Positions 52,682 through 61,504 of a DNA stretch of 64,000 nucleotides are shown piece after piece. The DNA comes from Flavobacterium tyrosinilyticum (GTDB lineage Bacteria > Bacteroidota > Bacteroidia > Flavobacteriales > Flavobacteriaceae), in assembly GCF_023656565.1 (NCBI RefSeq), contig NZ_JAMOKG010000001.1:1060456-1124455 (forward strand). The letters run 5' to 3'. The notes beneath the pieces were generated by a model. The model saw nothing but the letters and a program-made list of their open reading frames with translations, ran no database searches and was not told the DNA's origin. Both the position numbers and the translations under genes were made by a program. The stretch's first letter is position 1, and the number at the start of each line of letters is the position of its first letter.

Positions 52682-53674
52682 ATGGTCAAGATTGGCAACA
52701 TAGAATTACCTGAATTTCCTTTATTACTAGCTCCGATGGAAGATGTTAGTGATCCGCCGTTTCGCAGGTTATGCAAAACGCATGGAGCGGACATGATGTA
52801 CTCTGAATTTATTTCGTCGGAAGGATTAATTCGTGACGCTATAAAAAGCCGCATGAAGCTGGATATTTTTGATTACGAACGTCCTGTTGGAATACAGATT
52901 TTTGGTGGTGATGAAGAAGCGATGGAAATGTCGTCTAAAATTGTTTCTACTGTAAAACCAGATTTAGTGGATATCAATTTTGGATGTCCGGTAAAGAAAG
53001 TCGTTTGTCGTGGTGCTGGGGCAGGAGTTTTAAAAGATGTTGATTTGATGGTGCGTCTAACGAAAGCAGTTATCAAAGGAACTGATTTGCCTGTTACGGT
53101 AAAAACGCGTTTAGGCTGGGATGAAAGCTCAATCAATATTGATGAAGTTGCAGAAAGGCTTCAGGATATTGGTGTTCAGGCTTTAACAATCCACGCAAGA
53201 ACTCGTGCTCAAATGTATAAAGGTCATTCTGACTGGTCGCATATTGCGCGTGTTAAAAACAATCCAAGAATTACAATGCCTATTTTTGGAAATGGCGATA
53301 TCGACAGCCCTGAAAAAGCATTAAAATATAAAAATGAATACGGAATTGACGGAATCATGATTGGCCGTGCTGCAATTGGTTATCCGTGGATTTTTAACGA
53401 AATCAAACACTATTTCAAAACTGGCGAGCACTTGCCTGCTCCAACGGTTATTGATCGTGTTGAAGCTGCAAGAAACCACTTAAAATGGTCTATGGAGTGG
53501 AAAGGCGAGCGTTTAGGAATTGTAGAAATGCGTCGTCATTACACCAACTATTTCAAAGGAATTCATTCCTTCAAAGAATTCAAACAAAAGTTAGTAACAA
53601 CTGATGCTCCTGAAGATTTATTCGCTATTATGAAAGAGATTGAAGAGGTTTATGCTGGATATGAGTTTGTTTAA
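52682..53674 (+). CDS. dusB: tRNA-dihydrouridine synthase
   Basis: The product has 330 residues. It begins VKIGNIELPEFPLLLAPMEDVSDPPFR, the usual DusB start (first half is the FMN TIM barrel). DINFGCPVKKVVCRGAGAG holds the catalytic cysteine, and FGNGDIDSPEKAL and GIMIGRAAIGYPWIF are phosphate-binding segments. It reduces uridine in tRNA to dihydrouridine using FMN and NADPH. I chose the ATG at 52682; a TTG at 52664 overlaps the -7 box. A strong hairpin follows the stop. Confidence 0.95.
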   Translation: MVKIGNIELPEFPLLLAPMEDVSDPPFRRLCKTHGADMMYSEFISSEGLIRDAIKSRMKLDIFDYERPVGIQIFGGDEEAMEMSSKIVSTVKPDLVDINFGCPVKKVVCRGAGAGVLKDVDLMVRLTKAVIKGTDLPVTVKTRLGWDESSINIDEVAERLQDIGVQALTIHARTRAQMYKGHSDWSHIARVKNNPRITMPIFGNGDIDSPEKALKYKNEYGIDGIMIGRAAIGYPWIFNEIKHYFKTGEHLPAPTVIDRVEAARNHLKWSMEWKGERLGIVEMRRHYTNYFKGIHSFKEFKQKLVTTDAPEDLFAIMKEIEEVYAGYEFV

Positions 53675-53697
53675 AATAATCTTTGATAAAGAACTAT

Positions 53698-53737
53698 AAA
53701 AAGAAAGACCTTCAAAAATTTGAAGGTCTTTCTTTTT
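53698..53737. terminator. Bidirectional terminator between dusB and the toxin gene
   Basis: AAAGAAAGACCTTCAAA (53700-53716) and TTTGAAGGTCTTTCTTT (53719-53735) are fully complementary, flanked by A and T runs, so it can work in both directions. The toxin stop codon (53736-53738) touches the right arm. Confidence 0.9.
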
Positions 53738-54011
53738 AATCATCATAATGGAATCGACATTGTAAAATCACACATTTTTGATCAACACTTTTCGTTCCTG
53801 AAACTTTGTAAACCAGCCGATGCTCTCCTGTAATTCGGCGAGACCAAAAACTTTTTAAATCATGTCTTAAAGGCTCGGGTTTTCCAATTCCTTTAAAAGG
53901 ATTCTCCCGAATAGATTTTATTAATTCTTTTATTTTTATCGCGGTATCTGTATCGTTTTCTAACCAATATTCAAACTCTTCCCAACCATTTTTAGTAAAA
54001 CAAATATCCAT
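53736..54011 (-). CDS. yoeB: YoeB/Txe-family mRNA interferase toxin
   Basis: The product has 91 residues. NPFKGIGKPEPLRHDLKSFW, SRRITGEHRLVYKV and ILQCRFHYDD are family hallmarks. Catalytic positions known from E. coli YoeB are visible: E46, R65, and the terminal His-Tyr pair (H88-Y89, shifted by a five-residue insertion). YoeB cleaves mRNA on the ribosome when its antitoxin is degraded. The gene follows the antitoxin gene by 5 nt on the minus strand. All key residues are intact, so it is probably active. Confidence 0.95.
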   Translation of the reverse strand: MDICFTKNGWEEFEYWLENDTDTAIKIKELIKSIRENPFKGIGKPEPLRHDLKSFWSRRITGEHRLVYKVSGTKSVDQKCVILQCRFHYDD

Positions 54012-54016
54012 ACAAT

Positions 54017-54274
54017 CTAAATTTCATCTGGGTTAAAGTCCACAAGTTTTCCTTTTTCCATTTGTTCTATAGATTCTGAAAGTCTTTTTCTATTTGCTTT
54101 AGTTGATAACAAATGTTGTGTTTCTAATATTGAATTGTATTCCTTCATAGAAATTATTACAACCGCATCTTCTTCCGAATTTCTCGGAACAACAATTATT
54201 TCTGATGATTCTGAAACTTCATCAAAATAATTTTTAATATTCTTTCTTAATGTTGATATCGTAATTGCCTTCAT
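54017..54274 (-). CDS. yefM: YefM/Phd-family antitoxin
   Basis: The product has 85 residues. [20 protein letters not shown] is the Phd/YefM DNA-binding fold, and [19 protein letters not shown] follows, with a flexible, charged C-terminus that would wrap the toxin. It neutralises the YoeB-like toxin and represses its own promoter. The stop lies 5 nt before the toxin ATG. The three GTAC boxes upstream match the operator layout known for this family. Confidence 0.94.
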   Translation of the reverse strand: MKAITISTLRKNIKNYFDEVSESSEIIVVPRNSEEDAVVIISMKEYNSILETQHLLSTKANRKRLSESIEQMEKGKLVDFNPDEI

Positions 54275-54280
54275 AAATTG

Positions 54281-54309
54281 GTACTTTAAAACGTACGTTC
54301 AAATGTACA
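54281..54309 (-). promoter_or_regulatory. yefM-yoeB operator/promoter: three GTAC cores 12 bp apart with a -7 box
   Basis: GTAC lies at 54281-54284, 54293-54296 (in the perfect 10-bp palindrome AACGTACGTT, 54290-54299) and 54305-54308 (in TGTACA). The centre spacing is exactly 12 bp, as reported for E. coli YefM operators with TGTACA cores. The minus-strand -7 box TACATTTG (54300-54307) overlaps the TGTACA core, so binding would block transcription. Confidence 0.75.
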
Positions 54310-54394
54310 ATATTTTACATTTATAAACTGGCTATGTAGAATATTTAACTTTTAATTGAAAAAAGGCCTTCAATTATGAAAGACGTTTTCTTTA

Positions 54395-55822
54395 TTATAC
54401 TTGAACTCTCTTCCACCTTCCTCTTTTATAGAAAAATATTCCCGCTAAAGTGATTGCGGTTTCTGCAACTGGAATCGCAATAAAAACACCAGTTGGTCCC
54501 ATATTGAAATGTTTGGCTAAAACAAAAGCAAGTGGAATTTGAAACAACCAAAAACCAAAGAAGTTAATTCCGGTTGGTGTCCAAGTATCTCCTGCTCCGT
54601 TGAAAGTATTGATTAAAACCATTCCGATTCCGTAGAAAATAAAACCGATACTCATAATCTGTAAAGCTTCAACTGCAATAGTTTTTACTGCTTCATCATT
54701 TGTAAAAAATGATATTATATATTTTCCAAAAACCAAAGTAATAATCATAATCGAAGCCATGAAAAGTACATTATATCTGGCTGTTGTATAAACCGATTTT
54801 TCTGCGCGCTCAATTTGTTTGGCTCCTAAATTCTGTCCTACCAAAGTCGCAGCGGCATTACTCAATCCCCAAGCTGGAAGTATGAAAAACATCATAATTC
54901 TTAAAGCCGTCTGATAACCTGCAGAACCGTGATCACCGCCCGTCGTCGCGACTAATTGTGCTAAGAAAATCCAGCTGCAAGATGCTATTACAAATTGCAA
55001 AATTCCAGGTGCTGCAATTTTTACTAAAGCCCGTATCTGTTTAAAATCGGGAGCAAAATAAGGAATCTTAATTTTTAAAATGCCGTTCCCAAAAAACAAA
55101 TGATAAACCTGATATAAAACCCCAATACTTCTTCCGATAGTGGTTGCCAAAGCTGCACCAACTAGTCCGAAAGCGGGAATTGGCCCTAAACCATTAATTA
55201 AAATCGGACATAAAATAATATTACAAATGTTCGCAATCCAAAGACTTTTCATGGCAATGGCAGCATTTCCAGCTCCGCGAAAGATTCCGTTTATTAAGAA
55301 CAAAAGCATAATGCACAAACTAGAGCCAATCATAATCTGAGTAAATTGGAAACCATGTTCAGCAGATTCTACAGAAGATCCCATTAAAATCAAAATCTCT
55401 TTGGCATATATAATTCCTAAAATGCTCATTATACTATTGATTGCAAATGCAATTATAATGGCTTGCATTCCGGCTTTTGCTGCAGCGACAGGATCTTTTT
55501 CTCCGATTCTTCGTGCAACAACTGCTGTTGCTGCCATACTCATTCCGATGGCGAGAGAATAAATTACTGTCAATACAGATTCGGTCAAACCAACAGTCTG
55601 GATGGCAAAACTGCTATGCTCTAAATGTCCGACGAAATATAAATCGACTAGGGCAAAAACCGATTCCATCATCATTTCTAAAACCATCGGAATGGCTAGT
55701 AGAATTACGGCTTTTTTGATACTCCCAGAAGTATAATCAAAAGATTCGTCGCCTTTTAAGGCTTGTTTTAGTGTGGTAAAAATTTTGGAAATCAAACTTT
55801 CCTTTATAGATGTTTCTGTCAT
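54395..55822 (-). CDS. MATE-family efflux transporter
   Basis: The product has 475 residues with about 12 membrane segments arranged as two six-segment halves. AIPMVLEMMMESVFALVDLYFVG begins the first half as in MATE/NorM exporters, and AAPGILQFVIASCSWIFLAQLV begins the second (both shortened in use). It would export drugs or other cationic solutes in exchange for Na+ or H+. It stands alone on the minus strand with wide gaps on both sides. Confidence 0.93.
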   Translation of the reverse strand: MTETSIKESLISKIFTTLKQALKGDESFDYTSGSIKKAVILLAIPMVLEMMMESVFALVDLYFVGHLEHSSFAIQTVGLTESVLTVIYSLAIGMSMAATAVVARRIGEKDPVAAAKAGMQAIIIAFAINSIMSILGIIYAKEILILMGSSVESAEHGFQFTQIMIGSSLCIMLLFLINGIFRGAGNAAIAMKSLWIANICNIILCPILINGLGPIPAFGLVGAALATTIGRSIGVLYQVYHLFFGNGILKIKIPYFAPDFKQIRALVKIAAPGILQFVIASCSWIFLAQLVATTGGDHGSAGYQTALRIMMFFILPAWGLSNAAATLVGQNLGAKQIERAEKSVYTTARYNVLFMASIMIITLVFGKYIISFFTNDEAVKTIAVEALQIMSIGFIFYGIGMVLINTFNGAGDTWTPTGINFFGFWLFQIPLAFVLAKHFNMGPTGVFIAIPVAETAITLAGIFFYKRGRWKRVQV

Positions 55823-55993
55823 GATATTTTAGGATAAATGATAAAATTGGTTCAGATGTAGTTGCAATCTGAACTGGAAAAGTAAACGTAAGTATCCTAA
55901 TTATTCTAAAAAATAAAATAGGATTAGGCAGAAACAATCATATGCTGTAGATTTTCAAGGCAGTAAATATAAGTAATATTTCTAAAGAAGAAA

Positions 55994-57193
55994 TTAATCC
56001 AGTAATTTTTTACTTACTCGGCTGCTTGCAATTAATGAAGCAACAAACCCTAATGAAATAATGGTCGTCATTACTATTAGAACATTTTCTATTGTAAAAA
56101 CAACAGGGTAAGCCAAAGTTGGCGTGATCATGATAAGTTCAAACTTCTGCTGTAATAGGACAAGGACTATACCTAAAGCAAGTCCGATTAAACCACCAAA
56201 AACACTCAATAAAGTACCTTGAAGCAAAAATATTTTTCGAAGTCCCGTAATGTCTGTTCCTAAGTTGAACAGCGTTTTAAGATTTCCTTTCTTTTCTAAA
56301 ATCATCATAATCAATGCGCCAATCAAATTAAAAAGAGCCACAATAATTACTAAGGTAAAAATCAGATAAACTGCAATATTTTCGGTATTTAGCATTCTAT
56401 ACAAAGACTCGTTTAGCTGTGCTCTATTTTTTAAAGTGATTTTATTTTTAAAAATAGATTTGAGCTGAGTCTTTACTGCTCCTTCATCTGCATTTTCTTT
56501 TAATTTAAATTCAATTCCAGAAATCTGATTTGGTTTGTACATGAGTAATTCCTGTGCCAATCCTAAATCTGCAAATACATATTTTGAATCTAAATCTTCA
56601 CTGATCGAATAAATTCCAACAGGCAAAACATCGGTTTTAGTGAACGCTTCTTCTGGATTTTCGATTGCGCCTTTTCCTGGTTTAGGAGCAAAAACCTGAA
56701 GTGGGTTTTCAAAATCAAGAATTCCCATGGAGAAATTTTGAGCTAATCCGTAACCAATTACAACCTGATAACTGTCTGGTTTTAGCCACTGTCCATTAAA
56801 GAGTTTTTTCTTAATATCGTTAACAACTGGATAAACACTATCAACTCCTTTTAGATAAGTAACTTGTTGTTTGTCTTTAAATAAAAACAAAACACGCTCT
56901 TCTATAATTTTGGTATAAGAAGCAACACCATTGATTTTCTTAATTTCGTTTTCCTGATCGGGAGTAAGTAAAAAAGACTTTCCATAGGTATTTGTCAATT
57001 TTAAGTCCGGATCAATTTCGTTTGTAAACGAAAGACTAAAAACTTTAAGTCCGCTAAAAACAGATAAAACCACAAACAAAGCCATAGTACCAACAATGAT
57101 TCCCATGCTGGCAATACGGTTAATAATATTGATAGCATTGTTTTTACTGCTGCTAAAAATATATCGTTTGGCTATGTATAAGGGGAAATTCAA
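55994..57193 (-). CDS. LolC/LolE-like ABC transporter permease
   Basis: The product has 399 residues with an N-terminal membrane segment (IASMGIIVGTMALFVVLSVFSG), a periplasmic domain (about 50-265) and three C-terminal segments, the FtsX/MacB layout. The start NFPLYIAKRYIFSSSKNNAINIIN is close to LolC/LolE of the lipoprotein-release complex. It would help extract lipoproteins from the inner membrane, with an ATPase encoded elsewhere. It follows rbfA after one nucleotide, so the two are co-transcribed. Confidence 0.9.
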   Translation of the reverse strand: MNFPLYIAKRYIFSSSKNNAINIINRIASMGIIVGTMALFVVLSVFSGLKVFSLSFTNEIDPDLKLTNTYGKSFLLTPDQENEIKKINGVASYTKIIEERVLFLFKDKQQVTYLKGVDSVYPVVNDIKKKLFNGQWLKPDSYQVVIGYGLAQNFSMGILDFENPLQVFAPKPGKGAIENPEEAFTKTDVLPVGIYSISEDLDSKYVFADLGLAQELLMYKPNQISGIEFKLKENADEGAVKTQLKSIFKNKITLKNRAQLNESLYRMLNTENIAVYLIFTLVIIVALFNLIGALIMMILEKKGNLKTLFNLGTDITGLRKIFLLQGTLLSVFGGLIGLALGIVLVLLQQKFELIMITPTLAYPVVFTIENVLIVMTTIISLGFVASLIASSRVSKKLLD

Positions 57194-57194
57194 A

Positions 57195-57587
57195 TTAGGA
57201 CTTTCTTCTTTTTTCTAAAAGATCTCTGTTTTCTATTGGGTTTTCTTTTCCTGCAAGTGCATTGTCGATTTTCTCGATGTAATCTAATGAATCGTCTATG
57301 AAGAATACTAAATTTGGAACACGGCGCAATTGTAAACGTACACGTTGTGATAAATCATGTTTGATTAAAGTGGTATTGGTTTTAATTGCCTCTAAAGTTT
57401 CTTTGGCTTTTTCTTGTGGAAAAATACTTAAATATACTGTCGCCACAGACAAATCTGTAGTTACACTCACTTTGGATACAGAAATTACCAAATTTGTAAT
57501 TCCGTTTTTTCTCACTTCACCTTGCAAAATGTCAACCAGATCTTTCTGAATAACACCGCCTATTTTTTTCTGTCTATTTGTTTCCAT
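57195..57587 (-). CDS. rbfA: Ribosome-binding factor A
   Basis: The product has 130 residues. RQKKIGGVIQKDLVDIL is the conserved RbfA start, VSVTTDLSVATVYLSIFP the central KH-like part, and LRRVPNLVFFIDDSLDYIEKI the signature near the C-terminus. It helps 30S maturation and cold adaptation. The start is fixed by the family N-terminus, and a TATTTTTG box lies 4 nt before it. The LolC/E-like permease gene follows on the same transcript, an arrangement I believe common in Flavobacteria. Confidence 0.94.
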   Translation of the reverse strand: METNRQKKIGGVIQKDLVDILQGEVRKNGITNLVISVSKVSVTTDLSVATVYLSIFPQEKAKETLEAIKTNTTLIKHDLSQRVRLQLRRVPNLVFFIDDSLDYIEKIDNALAGKENPIENRDLLEKRRKS

Positions 57588-57591
57588 ACTG

Positions 57592-57599
57592 CAAAAATA
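57592..57599 (-). promoter_or_regulatory. rbfA -7 box (TATTTTTG) 4 nt from the start codon
   Basis: The minus strand reads TATTTTTGCAGTATG, with the last ATG being the rbfA start. The start is fixed by family homology, so transcription from this box would give a leaderless mRNA. Confidence 0.5.
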
Positions 57600-57711
57600 C
57601 TAAAATTTAGTCGTATTACATGCTCTTTTAATTGTTTTAAAAGCTGATAAAGGTCATAGCTTTTGAGGGAATTATTCTACATATTTGATATAAATATAAA
57701 ACTAATCTATC

Positions 57712-58131
57712 ATGAAAAAAAGAGAACCAATTAGTCATATTATGACTAAAACTGTAGTGACTGCAAACGAAAAAGATGATCTTAAAAAAGTGGTCGAAAA
57801 ATTAAAAGCACATGCAATACGTCACATTCCGATTGTAAAAGGTAAAGAAGTTGTTGGAATTATTAGCCGAACGGATATAAATCGATTAACTTTTGGAGCT
57901 TTATTTGAAGGTCAGGAAAATGCCGATGAAGCGATATTAGAAATGTTAACTATTTCTCAGGTTATGACTTCGAAACCGAAAACAGTATCATCTGATACCA
58001 TAATAAGAGATTTGGCTGAGATTTTTGTAAAAGAAGATTTTCATGCTCTTCCAGTTGTTGACAATGGAGAATTGAAAGGAATTATTACTACAACCGATGT
58101 CATGAAATATCTCTTAGAACAGTACGATTAA
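57712..58131 (+). CDS. Two-CBS-domain protein
   Basis: The product has 139 residues and consists of two CBS domains only: residues about 7-65 (ISHIMTKTVVTANEKDDL, RHIPIVKGKEVVGIISRTDI) and about 80-139 (VMTSKPKTVSSDTIIRDLAE, HALPVVDNGELKGIITTTDV). Such stand-alone proteins bind adenine nucleotides and act as energy sensors or regulators. The partner is unknown. It is divergent from rbfA with 124 nt between and has its own terminator. Confidence 0.92.
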   Translation: MKKREPISHIMTKTVVTANEKDDLKKVVEKLKAHAIRHIPIVKGKEVVGIISRTDINRLTFGALFEGQENADEAILEMLTISQVMTSKPKTVSSDTIIRDLAEIFVKEDFHALPVVDNGELKGIITTTDVMKYLLEQYD

Positions 58132-58161
58132 CAAATATCAATCTCACATACATTTAATCTT

Positions 58162-58199
58162 AAAAGTGGCAGAGCATTCTTCTGCCACTTTTGTTTTTT
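58162..58199 (+). terminator. Terminator after the CBS gene
   Basis: AAAAGTGGCAGA (58162-58173) pairs with TCTGCCACTTTT (58181-58192) over a 7-nt loop, followed by GTTTTTT. It lies 30 nt after the CBS stop codon. Confidence 0.9.
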
Positions 58200-58496
58200 A
58201 TACAACACATATTTCAATAAATTATATAATTTCTTAAACATCATAACAAAAAATCAACCCATATTTGATTATTAAATAATTTTATTATTGTTAAAATTTT
58301 ACATTTTTTTTGATAAAAATAAAATTAGTAATACTAAACTTAAAAAGCAGTAAATCAGCGTTTCAAAGAAAAAAAGACTCAAGGATTCTTGTAAAAAAGA
58401 ACTTATTCAATTCAAAACTAACAGGATAGAACAGGATACTAAGGGTTTCTGTTATAAATAAGTTTAAACAACTTTAACTAACCGAAATCTATTCTT
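58200..58496. other. AT-rich leader region upstream of the second SusC gene
   Basis: About 300 nt with no ORF. It contains near-matches to TAnnTTTG only (for example CATATTTG near 58262), so no promoter is called. A direct repeat, AACAGGATA..AACAGGATA, lies near 58421-58438 and could be a regulator site or part of the mRNA leader. Confidence 0.5.
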
Positions 58497-61487
58497 ATGA
58501 AAAACAAAATTAGCCATTTGTTAATTTTGATCTTTTCCATTTTTGTGCATCTAACCACACTGGCACAAAACAAAATGGTAACTGGATCAATCACGGATTC
58601 CAACGGAATTCCAATTCCCGGCGCGAATATTGTCGTAAAGGGCTCACAAATCAACACCATTTCCGACTTTGATGGAAAATATTCCATAAACGCCAATACA
58701 GGAAGCGTTTTAATTTTTAGTTCTACTGGTTCTAAAACAATCGAAAAAACGGTTGAACAATCTTCCATTATCGATATCACATTAAGCGATGAAGTTGCCG
58801 AGCTTAAAGAAGTAGTTGTTGTGGGTTATGGAACTATGAAAAAAAGTGATTTAACGGGTTCGATCGCACAAATTAAAGGTGATGTTCTTAATACCGTTAC
58901 CAGTTCTAATCCATTAGAAGCTGTTCAAGGACGAGCTGCTGGTGTAGCTGTTTTAAACAACGATTCTTCTCCAGGTTCTTCTCCGAAAATAAGAATTCGC
59001 GGAAACGGATCTGTCAGTGCAGGTAACGATCCTTTAATTGTTGTTGATGGTTTTCCGCTTGTAAATAGTAACTTAAACGACATTAGTTCTAACGACATTG
59101 AGTCTATGGAGATTCTTAAAGATGCTTCTTCAGCAGCAATTTACGGATCCAGAGGAGCAAACGGTGTTATCTTGATTACTACAAAAAGAGGTAAAAAAGG
59201 GCAAAATAATTTAGAGATCGTTGGTACTCAAGGAATCTCAACTCCTACCCGACTTCCTAAAACATTAAGCAGAGATAGTTTTGTCAATTTTATAAATGAT
59301 GCCTACACGTATTCTACAGGAAAACCTGTTTACTCTGCTACCAATCCTGCCCCAAATATTAACACCGACTGGCAAGACGAAATTATCCAGAATATGGCGC
59401 TTATGCAAAACTATTCTTTGTCTTTTAGCGGAGGAAAAGACAATACAACTTATCTGCTTTCTGGAAATATTTTTTCGCAAGATGGAATCGTAGAAGCATC
59501 TGGTTTTAAGAAACTAACTCTTAGAACCAATTTAAATCACGAATACAAGCCTTGGCTTACCGTTGGAACGCATTTACAAGTTGGCCGTTCGCAAAGAGAC
59601 ATTCGAAACAATCCGACTGGAGATATCTTCAGATATGGGTGGCCAACAATACCTGTAAAAAATCCTGATGGCAGCTGGTATTATGCCACAGAAGATCCTG
59701 CAGTAAGCTCTTATTTTGAAGGAACTTGGAATCCTGTTTCGGAGGCATCAGAAATGACAAACGAAATTTCTACAGATCGTATTCTTGGCGATGTGTATGC
59801 CCATTTTAAAGTTGCAAAAAACTTGACTTTCAAAACCAATTATGGCGTAGATATTTCTAATGAAAAACAATATGAATACTACACTTCAAAATCTACAGCT
59901 GGAATTGGATCTGGAAACACAGGAACTGGAGGACAATATTACAGAAGACAAAGTTCTCAGCTAACCGACAATATTTTAAGTTATGCTAATACTTGGAAAG
60001 ATAAACACAGTCTTACCGCAACAGCCGTTTATTCATGGCAAGAATATGTTTATGAAGATTTGGGAGTTAAGGGCTCTGGTTTTCAAAATGATGCAACGGG
60101 AGCAAATGATATTACATATGCAGATCGAGCAAGTATTACCAATTCTTCAAACAAATATTCTAGCAAATTAATTTCCTGGACAGCCAGAACTTCTTATGCT
60201 TACAACGAAAAATATCTTATAACCTTAACTGGGCGTTATGATGGATCTTCTCGTTTTGGAAGCAACAACAAATGGGGATTTTTCCCTTCTTTGGGACTCG
60301 GCTGGAATGTTGACAAAGAAAACTTTCTTAAAGATAGTAACGTAATTTCTGCTTTAAAACTTAGAGCTAGTTATGGTGTTACGGGTAATCAGGAAATTGG
60401 TAATTATCAATCTTTGTCTAAACTTGTTAAGGCAAATTATGTGTACGATAACAATCCGATTTTTGGATTTGTGGAGACAATTGGAAATCCTGATCTGAAA
60501 TGGGAACGCAACATTCAGTACAATGCTGGAGTCGATTTAAGCTTATGGAAAAGATTTGATTTGAACTTAGATTTTTATCAGAGACAAACTTCAGATCTTT
60601 TATACAACGTTCCTATTCCTACCACTTCTGGTTATTCTAGTATGCTTCAGAATATTGGCGAAGTCAAAAATATTGGCTTTGAAGTTACGGCAAGAGTAAA
60701 AGTAATAGACTCTAATTTTAAATGGGATATAAGCGGTAATTTCTCTAAAAACAAAAACGAAATTGTGAGCCTTTACGGAGACGTAAGCCGTATAAATGTT
60801 GGAAGTTCTTCTGCTGGAATTGCTAAATATCTAGTTGTTGGCCAGCCTGTAAATAGTGTTTGGGCTAGAGAATCTGCTGGTATTATTAAAACTCAAGAAC
60901 AACTGACGGCTTATCAGCAAATACGTCCAACAGCACAGCTTGGAGAAGAAATGTATGTGGACAAAAACAACGATAAAATCATTAATAATGACGATTACGT
61001 AAATATCGGAACAACTTCTCCTGATTTCTTTTACGGAATATCAACTAATCTAAGTTATAAGAATTTAACGTTAGACATTTACGGACAAGGGGCAACTGGT
61101 CTAGCTTCTGATGAAGATAGCAATTATATGATTTTTGGTGAAAACCAGATTCAGAACAGAAATTATATTCCGACTCAATATGCTTATGATAGAATGTGGA
61201 GTCCGACAAATCCGTCTGGAAATTTCCCAAGAGCAGGTGCTAAAGATGTATACCTGTCTGATCGTACAAACGGAGATTGGAATTATTTTGTAGTTAAAAA
61301 CATTAAACTAGCTTACAATTTATCTAACGTAATCAAAAGTGTTGATTGGGTAAAACAATTAAACGTGTATGTGAATGCACAGAACTTTATCAATATTGCA
61401 AACCACAGAGGATATAATCCAGAAAGCGGAAATGTAACTTCTCCTTATGTAAAAACAATGCTGATTGGTTTTACTGCGAAATTTTAA
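58497..61487 (+). CDS. SusC/RagA-family TonB-dependent outer-membrane transporter (second)
   Basis: The product has 996 residues. A signal peptide (LLILIFSIFVHLTTLAQ) is followed by a carboxypeptidase-D-like domain (about 28-100, VTGSITDSNGIPIPGANIVV), a plug (about 110-225, with VVVGYGTMKKSDLTGSIAQ and DASSAAIYGSRGANGVILIT) and a barrel ending MLIGFTAKF. It differs clearly from the SusC at 827. It is paired with the SusD-like gene 17 nt downstream. There is no glycoside hydrolase in the remaining window, so the substrate is unknown. Confidence 0.95.
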   Translation: MKNKISHLLILIFSIFVHLTTLAQNKMVTGSITDSNGIPIPGANIVVKGSQINTISDFDGKYSINANTGSVLIFSSTGSKTIEKTVEQSSIIDITLSDEVAELKEVVVVGYGTMKKSDLTGSIAQIKGDVLNTVTSSNPLEAVQGRAAGVAVLNNDSSPGSSPKIRIRGNGSVSAGNDPLIVVDGFPLVNSNLNDISSNDIESMEILKDASSAAIYGSRGANGVILITTKRGKKGQNNLEIVGTQGISTPTRLPKTLSRDSFVNFINDAYTYSTGKPVYSATNPAPNINTDWQDEIIQNMALMQNYSLSFSGGKDNTTYLLSGNIFSQDGIVEASGFKKLTLRTNLNHEYKPWLTVGTHLQVGRSQRDIRNNPTGDIFRYGWPTIPVKNPDGSWYYATEDPAVSSYFEGTWNPVSEASEMTNEISTDRILGDVYAHFKVAKNLTFKTNYGVDISNEKQYEYYTSKSTAGIGSGNTGTGGQYYRRQSSQLTDNILSYANTWKDKHSLTATAVYSWQEYVYEDLGVKGSGFQNDATGANDITYADRASITNSSNKYSSKLISWTARTSYAYNEKYLITLTGRYDGSSRFGSNNKWGFFPSLGLGWNVDKENFLKDSNVISALKLRASYGVTGNQEIGNYQSLSKLVKANYVYDNNPIFGFVETIGNPDLKWERNIQYNAGVDLSLWKRFDLNLDFYQRQTSDLLYNVPIPTTSGYSSMLQNIGEVKNIGFEVTARVKVIDSNFKWDISGNFSKNKNEIVSLYGDVSRINVGSSSAGIAKYLVVGQPVNSVWARESAGIIKTQEQLTAYQQIRPTAQLGEEMYVDKNNDKIINNDDYVNIGTTSPDFFYGISTNLSYKNLTLDIYGQGATGLASDEDSNYMIFGENQIQNRNYIPTQYAYDRMWSPTNPSGNFPRAGAKDVYLSDRTNGDWNYFVVKNIKLAYNLSNVIKSVDWVKQLNVYVNAQNFINIANHRGYNPESGNVTSPYVKTMLIGFTAKF

Positions 61488-61504
61488 TTTAAAAATCTAC
61501 ACAA

